Of a DNA stretch of 64,000 bases, positions 26,801 to 39,000 are shown in pieces. The translations under genes were made by a program, and so were the position numbers. Source of the stretch: Malus domestica (lineage: Eukaryota; Streptophyta; Magnoliopsida; Rosales; Rosaceae); assembly GCF_042453785.1 (NCBI RefSeq), contig NC_091667.1, positions 36,386,001 through 36,450,000 on the forward strand, read 5' to 3'. Below the pieces are notes generated by a model. The model searched no databases. It was not told where the DNA came from and saw only the letters and a list, made by a program, of their open reading frames with translations. Within the stretch, counting starts at the first letter, position 1. Each line of letters begins with the position of its first letter.

Positions 26801-29385
26801 TTTGCCTTGCTGCTGGTGACAAGCAATGTTCATCTACCGTGAAAATGCTCACTGAAATTCTCAAAGATGACAGCACTACAAATTCAGTAAGTCGTCGTGT
26901 TCGGAAAAAAGATGAAATCAACTCAATTATGGTTATATTCACAGATGACAGTGATTTGGTGGTGTACGCAAACTGTCATTGTAAAGTTGGGGTAGTCTAA
27001 TAGATTTTTGATAAGTTATTATTATTTGGTCATCTTTAAAGGTGGCAATGGTTTGGTGATTGATTGTAGAGATTATTATAAATATTTAGGTGGTTTGGGG
27101 TAGAATGATGGGATTTAGTGGATTTATTAGTATTATTTATTGCTATAAACTATTTTTGAGCCCAGTATAATTGCTTTCTTTTTATTATGATATAGGCTAA
27201 GCAGCACCTTGCTTTGCTGTGTCTCGGGGAGATTGGGAGGCGGAAAAATCTAGGCTCCCACGACCATATAGAGAATATTGTCATTGAGTCCTTTCAATCT
27301 CCTTTCGAAGAGATTAAATCTGCAGCCTCCTATGCTCTTGGCAATATTGCTGTTGGTAACCTACTCAAGTATTTGCCTTTTATATTGGACCAGATTGACA
27401 ATCAGCAGAAAAAACAGTACCTCTTGCTTCATTCTCTGAAGGAGGTGCATTCTTCTGAACTTTAAGAGGCTGATTTTGTTACCTGTATTGTCTGTTTTGT
27501 CATATTTAAGTTTGTATTCATCCATTTTCCAGGTCATAGTAAGGCAATCTGTAGATAAAGCAGAGTTTCCAGATTCCAGTGTTGAGAAGATACTTAATTT
27601 ACTTTTTAATTACTGTGAAAGCGAGGAAGAGGGTGTTCGCAACGTTGTAGCTGAGTGTCTTGGTAAAATAGCACTTATTGAACCCACAAAACTTGTTCCT
27701 GCACTGAAGGTATTTTATCAAATGACCCTGTGCCTTCTGCCTAAGCTTTGTTATTAAAATATTTGATGGGTTACACTTTCATATCTGTGTTTTCTAATCC
27801 TAAGTTTCTATAGGTACGAACAACCAGTCCAGCTGCTTTCACAAGAGCTACTGTTGTCATTGCAGTTAAATATTCGATAGTTGAGAGGCCGGAGAGGATA
27901 GATGAGATATTGTATCCTGAAATTGCATCATTCCTGATGCTTATTAAGGATCATGACCGGGTTAGTCTTAGATTTCTGATGCTTGATAAACTAAATAAAG
28001 TGCTTTGGGTTTTAAACCATCTTTCAGTTTTTCGTTTCCCTTGATTGTTTCTGTTTTTCAATATTGTGTTAGCTGTTATGTTCTCGGTTGGTTTGGACTT
28101 TTAGATTTTTTGGTGACTGATGTGGTATGGTCTAATGCAGCATGTGAGGCGTGCGGCTGTGTTGGTTTTAAGTACATTTGCCCACAATAAGCCAAATCTG
28201 ATCAAGGGGCTCCTGCCAGAGTTGTTGCCGCTTCTTTATGATCAAACTGTAATCAAGGTTGGTTGACTGTTCTGAACTTATCCCTCTGTTATGTGGTTGC
28301 TAGACTGCCTTTGCAGAATAGAGGACATTCATGCTATTACTATTCTTCTAAAAAAAAAATGCTATTACTACATTTATAGCATTATTATCTGTCTTACGTA
28401 GAAGTCCGAGTTACAGCTGTCACTGGATTTGTATCAGTTGATCTTGAATGCTCCATATTATATGCAACACCGCCATCTATCATTCATTCATTTGTTTTAC
28501 TTAGCCATGGGTTGATCTCTTATTTAGCTTGAAAATCCTGGATGCAGAAAGAATTGATCAGGACAGTTGATCTCGGCCCTTTTAAGCACATTGTAGATGA
28601 TGGACTTGAGTTAAGGAAGGCTGCATTTGAATGTGTGGACACATTGCTGGATAGTTGTCTTGATCAAGTGAACCCTTCGTCTTTTATTGTTCCTTATCTT
28701 AGATCTGGTCTGGATGGTGAGTTTCGTTTTTGTTCATGCATATTTGAAGATGGATGGTTAGCAGGTGGTGCTTATTAAATTTATTACCTTGTAAACTGAA
28801 TTGGATTCAATTTTCCAGATCATTATGATGTTAAGATGCCTTGCCATCTTATCCTCTCAAAGCTTGCCGACAAGTGTCCATCTGCTGTACTGGCAGGTCA
28901 GTTAATTTACTGATTTTTCTTTCCTAAGATTCAGAAGTTACGGCGTTAATTTGCAATCTAAAATTTTCTATCCTTCAGTGCTGGACTCGTTGGTGGATCC
29001 TCTCCAAAAAACTATCAACTTTAAGCCAAAGCAAGATGCTGTCAAGCAAGAAGTAGACCGCAATGAAGACATGATTCGCAGCGCTCTGAGAGCTATTGCA
29101 TCCTTGCATCGTATAAGGTTTTGCCCCTGCTTTATATCCTAGCCCCCCTGTACATTCTGCACAAAATTCATGTTTCTTCTCCTTCTCCTTTCCGTACAGT
29201 ATTTTGCTTTCCTTGCTCTGTGTGCATGGCATTCGTTTTGACATTGAATGAACCGTCTAATCCTTTGTTATACGTTGTTATCCTGCAGCGGTGGAGATTG
29301 CAGCCTTAAGTTCAAGAACCTTATGAATGAAATTTTAAAATCTCAAACGCTCGGTGACAAGTATGTTTCTATCCGAAATGAATGA
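20831..29385 (+). CDS. CAND1: CAND1, cullin-associated NEDD8-dissociated protein 1
   Basis: CAND1 is a HEAT-repeat solenoid that wraps unneddylated CUL1-RBX1 and exchanges substrate receptors of SCF ubiquitin ligases; in plants it is needed for auxin responses. I traced 28 coding exons with consensus splice sites: 20831-20866, 21016-21185, 21739-21946, 22567-22732, 23067-23196, 23408-23522, 23665-23822, 23925-24048, 24136-24186, 24262-24344, 24680-24764, 24843-24944, 25041-25139, 25316-25426, 25512-25595, 25686-25826, 25945-26037, 26166-26287, 26402-26561, 26647-26886, 27196-27444, 27533-27709, 27814-27960, 28141-28257, 28548-28716, 28819-28896, 28979-29117 and 29289-29385. They sum to 3651 nt (1216 aa), almost the Arabidopsis length. 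An acidic loop ([14 protein letters not shown]) follows the N-terminal repeats, as in the family. The frame is open throughout. Confidence 0.97.
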
Positions 29386-29900
29386 CCTGCCTGTCTTGTT
29401 GTAGTCCACAACGAATGAAAGAAAGGAGATTACATCTCTCTTGTTATCGGACATCTGCGGGCTTAAGAAGCTTTTCTGCGGCAGAACACAAGAAACAGAT
29501 GGAGGCCATATGAACATGTTCTCTTATCGTAGAAACGCCGGTTATGGTTCTTGTATAGGTTTGAAGTAATTGCGTGGTTTTTAGCTTGTGCAACCGTATT
29601 TTTGTTGCGCGATCTCAGGATCAGTACCGTCCCCTCCCGAACTCTTCTATTCACCTGGTTAGGATCAAAATCGCCGAATTTTGTTTTCCGGTATGTTGGA
29701 GGAAGCAAGTTTACTACAGAAAACGCATGTATTGGTGTGGAATCTCTAAATTGTTATTGGAAGTTAAAATTTTCAAATTTATGTTACAATTCACTTATTT
29801 TGATGATAAGTAAACTTACGGTTAACAAAATATGGTTTAAATTGTTGGTCTCTCTAGCATTAACTCATGTTTAATTGTGTTCGTGGTGTGTCACGCTAAG
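29386..29900 (+). other. CAND1 3' UTR and downstream flank
   Basis: This is non-coding sequence after the CAND1 stop. Short open frames on both strands here show no family resemblance and look like chance. Confidence 0.5.
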
Positions 29901-30002
29901 CAGCCCGGCCCCAAGTTGCATGGTTAACATATGCTCTTGTTTGAAGCCGTTTTCGTATACCCATATAAGAACGGAGGTGCCGTCTCTAGACGTATTAATC
30001 TT

Positions 30003-30172
30003 AGAAAAACTAACAAAAAGAGTTTGAAAATTTAGAATTTTAACGAAAATAATAAAAAGGTGTTGTAAGCGAATAGTACCATGATTGAGTTTTTAAAGTA
30101 AAAATGTGGTTTTTCGTTAAAGTGAATCGTACCGAGAGCTTTTGCGTTAAAGTTCCCGTTAATCTTCTATTG
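30003..30172. mobile_element. MITE-like unit, copy 1 (inverted relative to copy 2)
   Basis: The unit contains GTGGTTTTTCGTTAAAGTGA and GCGTTAAAGTTCCC. It is the reverse complement, with scattered differences, of the unit at 31130-31300. There is no ORF. The repeated TTAACG words and A/T richness suggest a short non-autonomous element. Confidence 0.55.
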
Positions 30173-30751
30173 GAATGAGAATTGATATAGCACACATTTT
30201 ATTAGGTTCTCACACATTTATGTTTAATCATGACCGTTGTTTTTGTTTAATTTATTCAATTCGACGATGTCCTAAAATAAATATGTAGCAAACATCTGTT
30301 GGACATAGTATGCCATTACGACTGTATCTTGGTGGTTGCAATAATCTACAAGAAGCCAAAGCAAAATGCTTTCACACAAGAAGTAGACTACAACGAAGAG
30401 AGAAGCTCATATTTAATAAGGGTACTAAAAGCAAGACATTTGTAGCTTTAGTCCATTCGTTTTCGTTCGAGGTCTTATATTTATTTCTCCGAAGGTAATC
30501 CAAGTTCTCTCTCATTTCATCTTAACCATAAACAATAACCTAAGTCGACACTTTATTGCACCAAATGAACCAAATAAAAGGGAAAAACTCATCATCATAA
30601 TTGGTTGAAATCCGCAAACTGGTTTTCTATGCCTTGGGTGTTGAAGAGTACAAAAAATCTTACATCGAAAAATCCACAAAACTTTTTATGACACTTAATT
30701 CTTTTGTGATAAAACTCTCGTTTTCGTACAATTTAGATAGTGAGAAGATTT

Positions 30752-31090
30752 AGGCCTGATTTGGTACTGAGGTGATTCTGAAAAAAGTGAGTATAAAAAA
30801 AAAGTTGTATGTTTGGTAAACATTCAGCTTCAGCTTTTTTTTCACAGTTTTTTGTGAAAAAAGCCAAAAACACAAAGCTGCAAAACCCAACTTTGAAAAA
30901 TCGGTTTTTTTTTTTTCACATATGTTTTACATAAAAGTTTACCAAACACTATAATACTATTTTTTTTCAAAAGCACTTTTACAAAAAAGTTTACCAAACA
31001 CGCTGCTGCTTTATTTCATAGCTGCTTAGTCTCACAGCACAGCAGAAACAATTTTTTTTCAAAGCACAACAATACCAAACCAATCCTTAA
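30752..31090. mobile_element. hAT-like MITE with TIRs
   Basis: The left end GGCCTGATTTGGTACTGA pairs with the right end CAATACCAAACCAATCCTT in reverse complement. Internal AGCTGC, CAGCTTC and TTTACCAAACAC words recur around several T-runs. No protein is encoded. The size (about 340 bp) and a terminal TTTGGTA word suit a MITE. The exact target duplication is unclear. Confidence 0.6.
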
Positions 31091-31129
31091 TTCTCACGCA
31101 ATTTCAATGAAATTAGTAGTCAATTGTGG

Positions 31130-31300
31130 CCCGTTTCTTTAAAAGGAACTTTAACGAAAAGCTCTGGTATTGTTCACTTTAACGAAAAATCACATTTTTA
31201 CACTAAAAAGTCAATCCTGATACTGTTCACTTTACCCTTTATTTTGTCCTTATTGCTAAAATTCAAAAATTTCAAACCATTTTCATTAGTTTTCCTTAAC
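31130..31300. mobile_element. MITE-like unit, copy 2
   Basis: The unit contains GGAACTTTAACGAAAAGCTC and GTTCACTTTAACGAAAAATC, the inverted counterpart of 30003-30172. The two copies bracket the TIR element at 30752-31090. Confidence 0.55.
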
Positions 31301-31729
31301 CAATGATATTAGATGATCTCATTGTCAAACTAACATCTTGAAGGACCACAAGTGCATCAAAATTGTAACACATCCGCATACATGTGCACGTGAAGCCCTT
31401 GCAACGATTGGGCAAAACGAAAATGGCACGTGACAGAGTCCTGTTTTAGTATGAAGAAGATGAAACGATTGGTCATCTTTCTTGCTTCCCATGTGACCAT
31501 ATCCCTAAATAGAACTACTCAAAGTAATTAAACGATTGGGAAGAGTGTCACAGTTTTCACCCACCCTGGTTCCCTACCTTCCTCGGAAACTGCTAAAATT
31601 GTACACAACTAGCACTCCATGGGGATGATGAGGTTTCCTATTTAATCAACTCTTTTGTTTACTTGGGTTACTACTTTTGTCATACGAACTAGTTCTAAAT
31701 CCTTATATTAAGATTTTAGAGAAAGACGG

Positions 31730-31809
31730 CACGCTATTGATCCCAACAACACGCTACTGATCTCAACGACACGCTACTAATCTCAACGACACGCTACTAA
31801 TCTTAACGA
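31730..31809. repeat. Four 20-bp tandem repeats upstream of the VAN3-binding-like gene
   Basis: The unit CACGCTACTAATCTCAACGA occurs four times head to tail, with a few substitutions in the first two copies. The array ends about 115 bases before the ATG at 31926, so it sits in the promoter or 5' leader. Confidence 0.85.
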
Positions 31810-31925
31810 CTGTCTGTCCTCAACTTAAGGTAGGGAATTTTACGCAAAATAGTATGTATTGTACTTTGTTTTGTTAGGTTTCCGACGTGATACGGTCTTT
31901 TAATGCACAGGCACAGGTAGCATTC

Positions 31926-33631
31926 ATGGAGGAACTGTATAGGACAGTTGGAGCGGGCAGATCAGTCTCCTTTAAAACCCAGCAATACCAATCAACTAAC
32001 ACAGTGAGTTTATTGGCTTGAAAAGAGAATTAAAAAAAGGACGATCACAAGCTAATAAGGCTCTCTGTTTTGCGAGAATCGGGGTGAAAATTTGAGTTTA
32101 TTTCAACTTAATTAATCTTTTTTCTGTTGCTAATTATTTGGTGTGCAATGTACGTGGAGATTCCACACAGCCCAATTCATGCCATGGAGTTTCTCTGTCG
32201 CTCGTGGAGTTCGTCTGCCTATAACTTTCAACAGATGTTCACATCAACTGTAAGAAGCTATACCGCTTTAATAAATCAATCGAATCAACAGACATCGTTC
32301 GCTTATGTGATTTTTACATTTTTTCCTCTGCATTCGTCTCTTAATTCTCATTTGATTTATTTAATCCGGGAAACGAGGGAGGAGTACAGGGGAAGAAAAT
32401 GAGAATGCAAACATCACTTCTAGGCGGAACGCGAAGTTGGCTATACTCTAGTGTATTTTACCAAGATGATTGCTTAATTTGCAGGACGTGTCTCCTTCAC
32501 ATGACGACTGGAGTTCAGAGAAACAAGACGAAAAGCTGGACGATAAGTTTAGCTCAGGGGAATCCGAAGATACAAAACTGGCGATAGAAGAAGTTATAAA
32601 TGAGTTTCCACTTCAGAGAAGAAGCAGTATGTTCAGCAGGGGATCATGGTGGGGAAGCAAATCTTTAACCAGCTTACTTAGACAGCAGAGACTGAAGAAG
32701 AAAGAAGATATCCGGCTTCACACAGCTAGCGTTCACGCAGCGCTCTCTGTCACAAGCTTGGCTGCTGCGATTGCCAGTGTTGCAGCTTCCAAGAGCGGCA
32801 TAGAATCAGTAGAAGTCGGTGAAGATGGCAACCCCATCATCATAGGCAACATTGTTGCTTCTGCGGCAGCTCTGGTTACTGCAGTATGTGCCGAAGCTGC
32901 AGAGTCGTTGGGTGCGCACACCACTCATGTTTCTTCTGCCATCAACTCAGGCTTGGCTATCCAGACCACCGGCGACATGATCACACTCACAGCTGCTGCT
33001 GCAACAAGTAATTCCCAATCCATCGAATGTTTCCTTCGCCAGAATCTGCATAAAAACATGGGTTTAACTTGACGAAATGATCCCTCGCAGGTTTAAGAGG
33101 AGCTGCAGCACTCAAAGCAAGAGCCATCCCGGATGCCTACTTTCCAAAAAACCGAAATTTGCTGGAAGTAAAAGCTGAACTATCAGTTGTCACTCCTTCT
33201 GGTAAGAATATACGGGACACATTTTTCAACCCCGTTGCTGTTATAAGAACAAAAAGAAGATAAATTCTTGTTTGCTGAAGCAGGAAGCAGAAGATACGGG
33301 TTGGCGGCCATATACTCGAAGCACAGTCAGCTCATTCTGAGCATCCAAAAGAAGCATCTGGGATTCTTAGCAACAAGAAAGGAGTGTAAGATCAAAGGCT
33401 TCTGATTTTCGTTTCGTTTCGTTTTGTTTACAGTGAACTTACAGTTTCCTTACGATATTTCCAGATAAGATTTTGCGTGTGATGGAGGGATACCAGGAAG
33501 CTCAGGGTCACGGCAACTTTTCGATCTGCCTAAGGAGCAACAATGGAGATATCAAGCTCTTGTTTAAAGATGAAAACCAAACATTGGCCTGGACATCAAG
33601 CATTTCTAATCTCTTACAGATGCATAGTTGA
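31926..33631 (+). CDS. VAN3-binding protein / FORKED1-like (DUF828 + PH domain)
   Basis: Proteins of this plant family bind the ARF-GAP VAN3/SFC at the trans-Golgi through a C-terminal PH-like domain and act in PIN1 traffic and leaf-vein patterning. Six exons splice in frame: 31926-32003, 32160-32249, 32485-33007, 33091-33201, 33284-33385 and 33465-33631, 1071 nt, 356 aa. The DUF828 signature MEFLCRSWSSSAYNF begins near residue 35. An alanine-rich stretch (HAALSVTSLAAAIASVAA, then AALVTAVCAEAAE) follows the basic segment SLLRQQRLKKKEDIR. The last two exons form the PH part, ending WTSSISNLLQMHS. The start rests on ATG 31926 joining exon 2 in phase 0; a shorter start at 32184 (MEFLCR) is possible. 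It is somewhat shorter than Arabidopsis relatives. Which family member it corresponds to is not resolved. Confidence 0.85.
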
Positions 33632-34123
33632 TGTTTGGCAAACCTGTAAAGGCTACAGTTTCTAATATTCAAACTCATCCCTTAACGACGGTGTTTCTTG
33701 CACACTGTCATTTGTATTGTTCTGAAGACCGTTCCATGGAACGAGACATTCTCCACAATAACAAGAAACTGCAACGAGTGCAGTTGCTTTGAGTTTCCGA
33801 TATACAGCGAGATATCTTGCAAAATAACAGGACAATTTGTCTGTTCTCTAGATTAAAGCTACCAGAAGCACCAAAAAGGCCACGTTTTTTGTTTTCTCAA
33901 CATTCCTAGTAGAGAAAAAGATGTATACATTGGCATGAATGCACAGTTCTTACAAGACATTCAAAAACACACGAGGCACAATTTACACACACACGAAAGC
34001 AAAGAACAAGACTTTATATCGAAATAAATGGAAAGTAAAAACTCTTACGCTTTTCTCATTACTCTATGTATGTAATCTAAAAGTCCACCATGCGCGATCA
34101 TCCCCCACATCTCGAGTTTCTCT
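33632..34123. other. Convergent 3' ends
   Basis: This is the shared downstream region of the VAN3-binding-like gene (plus) and the zinc-ribbon gene (minus). The part from about 33750 rightwards is duplicated at 47510 onward. No gene is seen in it. Confidence 0.6.
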
Positions 34124-35216
34124 TCATTTCTCCTCAAATTCAACATCAATAATCTCCGGCTCTGACTTTGACGAAGAAGGGCCTCCTCTACCGTCTCTTG
34201 AAGAGAAGTCAGATTTTGGCTGCCACACGGTGTTTCCACAGCTTCCACAACGGATTACTTGGTTCTTGTAACCAACAAATTGCCTCTTACAAGCCGGACA
34301 AGCGCCCTGTCCAAATTTCGCACAACAAACACATTTAGCCATTCGGATAGCCATCCGATCCGATTGATTGCGTTACAACGTTAAAATTACCATACAACTC
34401 ACTCGATTTAGTTGCAGACTAGCAGATCACTAACATTAACAAAAACATGCCACCATTAATACCTTAATAACAAGGTTGTTGGCGGCTCCTATGAGAAGAG
34501 GAGCGGCAAATGGAAGCACCCACGTAGCGAAAAACAATATCCGAAAAAGCCATCCGGATAATGCAAACCACAGGAAGAAAATGGTCTTCAAAATCATTCA
34601 AAAACATGAAACGAAAACGCGAATTAGTCGAAGACTAAATGATCAACAAGAAAGACAGAACCTTTACATAATTTCGGAATGTAAGCTCATACGCTTACCG
34701 CAAAGCTTCTTCCCAACGGGGTCTCCAAGGAGTCAGAAAGCTGCTTCCTGTACTGCAAGGTTGCCAAACACCAACGAAACCAGAAAATTCAGCAAACGTA
34801 ACGACATGCGCATACATGTATACCGAAAGAAAAAGAGTAAGAGCGGGAGAAGAACAAACCCTAGGCCAATTTCTGCTGAAATCCATGCTAAAAGCGCGCC
34901 AGCGCGTGCCAATCTCGAGTTCCCTATCCATTTCTCTAGCGCGAGCGGCGGCTGAGCGAGCGATTGTGTCGAAGCGGCGGGAGAGGGCGTACTGACGGTC
35001 GAGGCGTTCGGCGGTCTTCTTCGCCTCGAAAAGGAACCGCTCGAATCCGTCGTTGGCGCTCCGCCACGCGTCCTTCGCGAAGCTTCCGATGTCGCTACGC
35101 TGGAACGCCTGGATGTTCGGCACCTGGCAGTGGCGGGGGCCTCTTCCGCCTATGGGCCTTCTCGCCCTCCACGGAAGCGGTACCGCTGCTTGCGGGCACC
35201 GAAGCGTTGTCGCCAT
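34124..35216 (-). CDS. Putative plastid membrane protein with C-terminal zinc ribbon
   Basis: Four exons read in phase on the minus strand: 34860-35216, 34699-34752, 34463-34585 and 34124-34306, 717 nt, 238 aa. The N-terminus (MATTLRCPQAAVPLPWRARR) is rich in A/R/P and lacks acidic residues, like a chloroplast transit peptide. A charged helical region follows (residues about 45-115). Exon 3 encodes a hydrophobic segment (FFLWFALSGWLFRILFF, then LPFAAPLLIGAANN), probably two membrane spans. Exon 4 has a CPAC...CGSC zinc ribbon and an acidic tail ending DVEFEEK. I recognise it as a conserved plant protein of unknown function, not a named gene. The start at 35216 is preferred over an in-frame upstream ATG at 35285, which would add a non-transit-like Ser/Leu-rich leader. 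Two partial copies exist, at 47.5-48.5 kb and 61.3 kb. Confidence 0.8.
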
Positions 35217-36052
35217 TAGAGATGAGAGAGAGAGGGAGAGAGGAGAACTCCAGCTGGACTGATACTGATAGAGAGAGCACTTCAACTACGGAGTTAACGA
35301 CATGTCGTTTGTGATAACAAGCAACAAAACGCACGACGTGTCATTTATATCTTTCTCTTCCTCTTCGCGTACTTAAGGTCATCTCCAACCAACTCAATCA
35401 AAGGTTTAAAAATAGATCGGAATGACATGAAAATCATCTTCAATTGAGGATTAGGCCAAAGAGCTTGTAGGCCCCACCAGATCAAAACCCCCAAATCAGG
35501 CCAGCAAGCTGACCATTTCCAGCTAGCTAACCAACCATCAAGCGCTAGAATGTTAAGCTTGACATTTTGCCAACCCCCAATGGCAGAATGTCAAACTTGA
35601 TATTTTGCCACCCCTCCAGCTCCAAAATGTCAAGCTTGACACTTTACCATCCCTCCAACTAACCAATTTGAATGTTTTTTTTTTGGACGAATTAAAAAAA
35701 AAATCTAATTTTTTTTATAAATACCTATATTATTCCTACAACATTGAAAACTGAAGATAAAAAATGTCACGTAAATAAGAATTATATTTAAAATTTGCAC
35801 AACCAATTACATTTCAACATATAAGACTCAAAATCATATCCGAAAAATTATTAAAATTACATAAAAACAAGATATCTGGATTATAGGGCTAAAGGGAGGG
35901 TCTTTTGACCCTCCTTCTCTTGCAGATGCCCTAACTTAACCGTGAGATTGAAACTTTGGCGGGTAGAGCTAGGGCACAGGACAGTTCGTCCAGCTGATGC
36001 AAAATCGAAACGATTTTTGCAGTTTGGTCCTCGAAATCTCTCTTGATTTTCC
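35217..36052. promoter_or_regulatory. Divergent promoter region between zinc-ribbon gene and SWC2
   Basis: This is the 836-base gap between two divergently transcribed genes. Its middle is occupied by a MITE-like element (35377-35933), leaving about 160 bases next to the zinc-ribbon start and about 120 next to SWC2. A CT/GA run lies at 35220-35240. Confidence 0.6.
35377..35933. mobile_element. MITE-like element in the divergent promoter
   Basis: The left end GGTCATCTCCAACC and the right end GCAGATGCCCTA are imperfect inverted repeats. ACTTAA flanks both sides (35371-35376 and 35934-35939) as a likely target duplication. The interior has three degenerate repeats of AATGTCAAGCTTGACATTTT-type text near 35550-35645 and no ORF. 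Confidence 0.6.
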
Positions 36053-39000
36053 ATGGAGGTCCCAATGGATGAGCCGCCGGCTGTTTTTCTCGATCGGACC
36101 TCACGCGCCACCAGAGGGAAGAGGTAATTAAATTAACCGATTCATTCGAGAAGTATCGAGATTTTGGACTCGATTTTTTAGAATTTAACTTTTTTTATGA
36201 TTTTTCAGGATGACTAAGTTACTCGATGAGGAAATCGAAGAGGATGAGATGTTCTGGAATCAGGAGGCTCTCAAAGAGGTGAAAAAATAAATAATATATT
36301 TTAAATTTGTTCTAATTTGATATATTTTTCGGTTATTTTTGTTGTATTTTTAGTTTATGTTATGAATGAAAATTGTGGTAGGATGAAGATGATGGAAACT
36401 ATGAAGCAGAGCCTGAGGTTGCTGACGAGTTTGATAGTGATTTCGACGAAGATGTGAGGTCTTTTTTTGTTTTTTTGTTTTTTTTTGGATTGTTCACTTT
36501 AAATGTTAGTATTGTACTAGTTGGATCTTTCTTAGAGTTGCTTAATTTGTTGTTAGGAGCCAGACCCCGACGAAGGAGCGGAAAACAACGACGCAGATGA
36601 GAGGTGTGTTGAGTTTTGTTTGCACAAATGACATTTAGATTTCTTTTACTCGGACTTGATTGTGTTTGGTAACTCCGCCTATGTCTTACATGGCCGGTCC
36701 CAAGCCCGGATAAAGGAGGAGGGGGAGGGCGTCAGGTAGTCGACAGCCGGCACTCCATGATCACGTCGAATCCTTATGAAAATGAATCCAGAACAAAATC
36801 GCGCTAAAGCTAGGGCGTCATCCGTAAGTGGCGCGCTGTGTGGCCCGAGCACAGTGATAAGTGAGCAAGGGTCGCTGTATCTCCATCGGCACCCGGATGC
36901 AGTGTTAAATGAGTAAGGGGGCCATAGAAACTTCTTTTCGAACGACTCCACTCAAAGTTGTTTGGGAGCATATGCTCCTATCAACTTTACCCGGGACACA
37001 CAAAAGAAGTACTTTGATCCTATTAGACGGGGGAGGGTGAAGAAGCTAGGACAGAAGGGTAGAGTTCAAGAGAGCAAAATGCGTTTAGGAACGTGGAATA
37101 TAGGAACCTTAACGGGAAAATCTATGGAAGTAGTGGAAGTTATGGTGAGGAGAAGGATAAATATTATGTGCCTACAAGAAACTAAGTGGGTTGGTAGTAA
37201 GGCAAAGGATCTAGAAAACTCAGGGTTTAAACTTTGGTATTCGGGCACAAATAGAACGAGAAACGGTGTTGGCATCATCGTGGACAAGACCTTGGTACAA
37301 GATGTTGTAGATGTCAAGAGGGTAGGAGATAGAATCATGGCAATCAAGATTGTAATAGGACAAGAACTTATCAATGTGATTAGTGCGTACGCACCTCAAG
37401 TAGGGTTGGATACGAGTTCGAAGGAGAAATTTTGGGAAGATCTTGGAGACTTGGTGCAAGGAATTGCTCAGACGGAGAAGTTATTTATAGGAGGAGATTT
37501 AAATGGACACGTGGGCAGGGAGACAGGCAACTACGGAGGTTTTCATGGTGGCCATGGTTTTGGGGAGAGAAACGAGGATGGGGAAGCTATCTTGGATTTT
37601 GCAATGGCATATGATCTCTTCTTAGCCAACACCTTCTTTAAGAAGAGAGAAGAACATGTGATCACCTACAAGAGTGGGTCGTCAAAAACACAAATAGATT
37701 TTCTTCTAATGAGGAAAGGGGATCGTATAACTTGTAAGGATTGCAAAGTTATACCAGGAGAGAGCGTGGCTAATCAACATCGCTTGTTGGTGATGGATGT
37801 ACATATCAAAAGAGTAAGACAAAAGAACAAGACTTGGAAGTGCCCAAGAACTAGATGGTGGAATCTAAAAGAAGAAAAACAAGCCATTTTCAAAGAGAAG
37901 GTAATCACCCAATGTGTGTGGGATAGAGAGGGGGAAGCTAGCCAAATATGGGATTCCATGGCTAGTTGTATCCGAAAAGTAGCAAAAGAGGTATTAGGAG
38001 AGTCCAAGGGCTTTGCCCCACACCAAAAGGAATCTTGGTGGTGGAATGAGGAGGTACAAACAAAGGTGAAGGCTAAGAAGGAATGTTGTAAAGCCTTATA
38101 CAAGGAGAGGACCGATGAAAATGGTGAAAGGTATAATAAAGCGAAGCAAGAGGCGAAGAAAGCTGTCAGAGAAGCTAAGTTAGCGGCTTACGACGATATG
38201 TATAAACGACTAGATACCAAAGAAGGAGAGTTGGATATCTATAAACTAGCTAGAGCAAGGGAAAAGAAGACAAGGGACCTAAACCAAGTGAGGTGCATCA
38301 AGGATGAGGATGGAAAGGTTCTTGCTACAGAGAACGCGGTTAAAGACAGATGGAGAGGTTATTTTCATAATCTTTTCAATGAAGGACATGAAAGGAGTGC
38401 TTCTTTAGGGGAGTTGAGTAACTCAGAAGAGTGTAGAAACTACTCCTTTTATCGTCGAATCCGGAAGGAAGAAGTGGTTGTAGCTTTGAAGAAGATGAAG
38501 CATAGAAAAGCAATAGGCCCAGACGATATACCAATCGAAGTGTGGAAAGTTTTGGGAGAGACAGGTATAACATGGCTCACTGACCTTTTCAATAGGATTT
38601 TGAAAACGAAGAAGATGCCAAATGAGTGGCGAACGAGCACTTTGGTGCCTATCTACAAGAATAAGGGCGACGTACAAAATTGCATGAACTATAGGGGTAT
38701 TAAGCTAATGAGTCATACAATGAAGCTCTGGGAGAGAGTCATTGAGCATAGATTGAGGCAAGAGACACGGGTTTCGGACAATCAATTCGGGTTCATGCCA
38801 GGGCGGTCAACCATGGAGGCAATCTATCTCTTACGAAGATTGATGGAAAGATATAGAGATGGGAAAAAGGATTTACACATGGTCTTTATAGATTTGGAAA
38901 AAGCGTATGATAGGGTCCCAAGAGACATTCTTTGGAGGATTTTAGAGAAGAAAGGAGTACGAGTAGCATATATCCAAGCTATAAAGGATATGTATGAAGG

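Noticed and set aside
29551-29874. 107-codon open frame downstream of CAND1
   Set aside because: No domain, AT-rich, overlaps the 3' UTR; overlapping frames on both strands indicate chance.
34964-35314. 116-codon plus-strand open frame
   Set aside because: It is the GC-rich antisense of zinc-ribbon exon 1, Arg/Ser-rich with no domain; the minus-strand gene has consistent splice sites.
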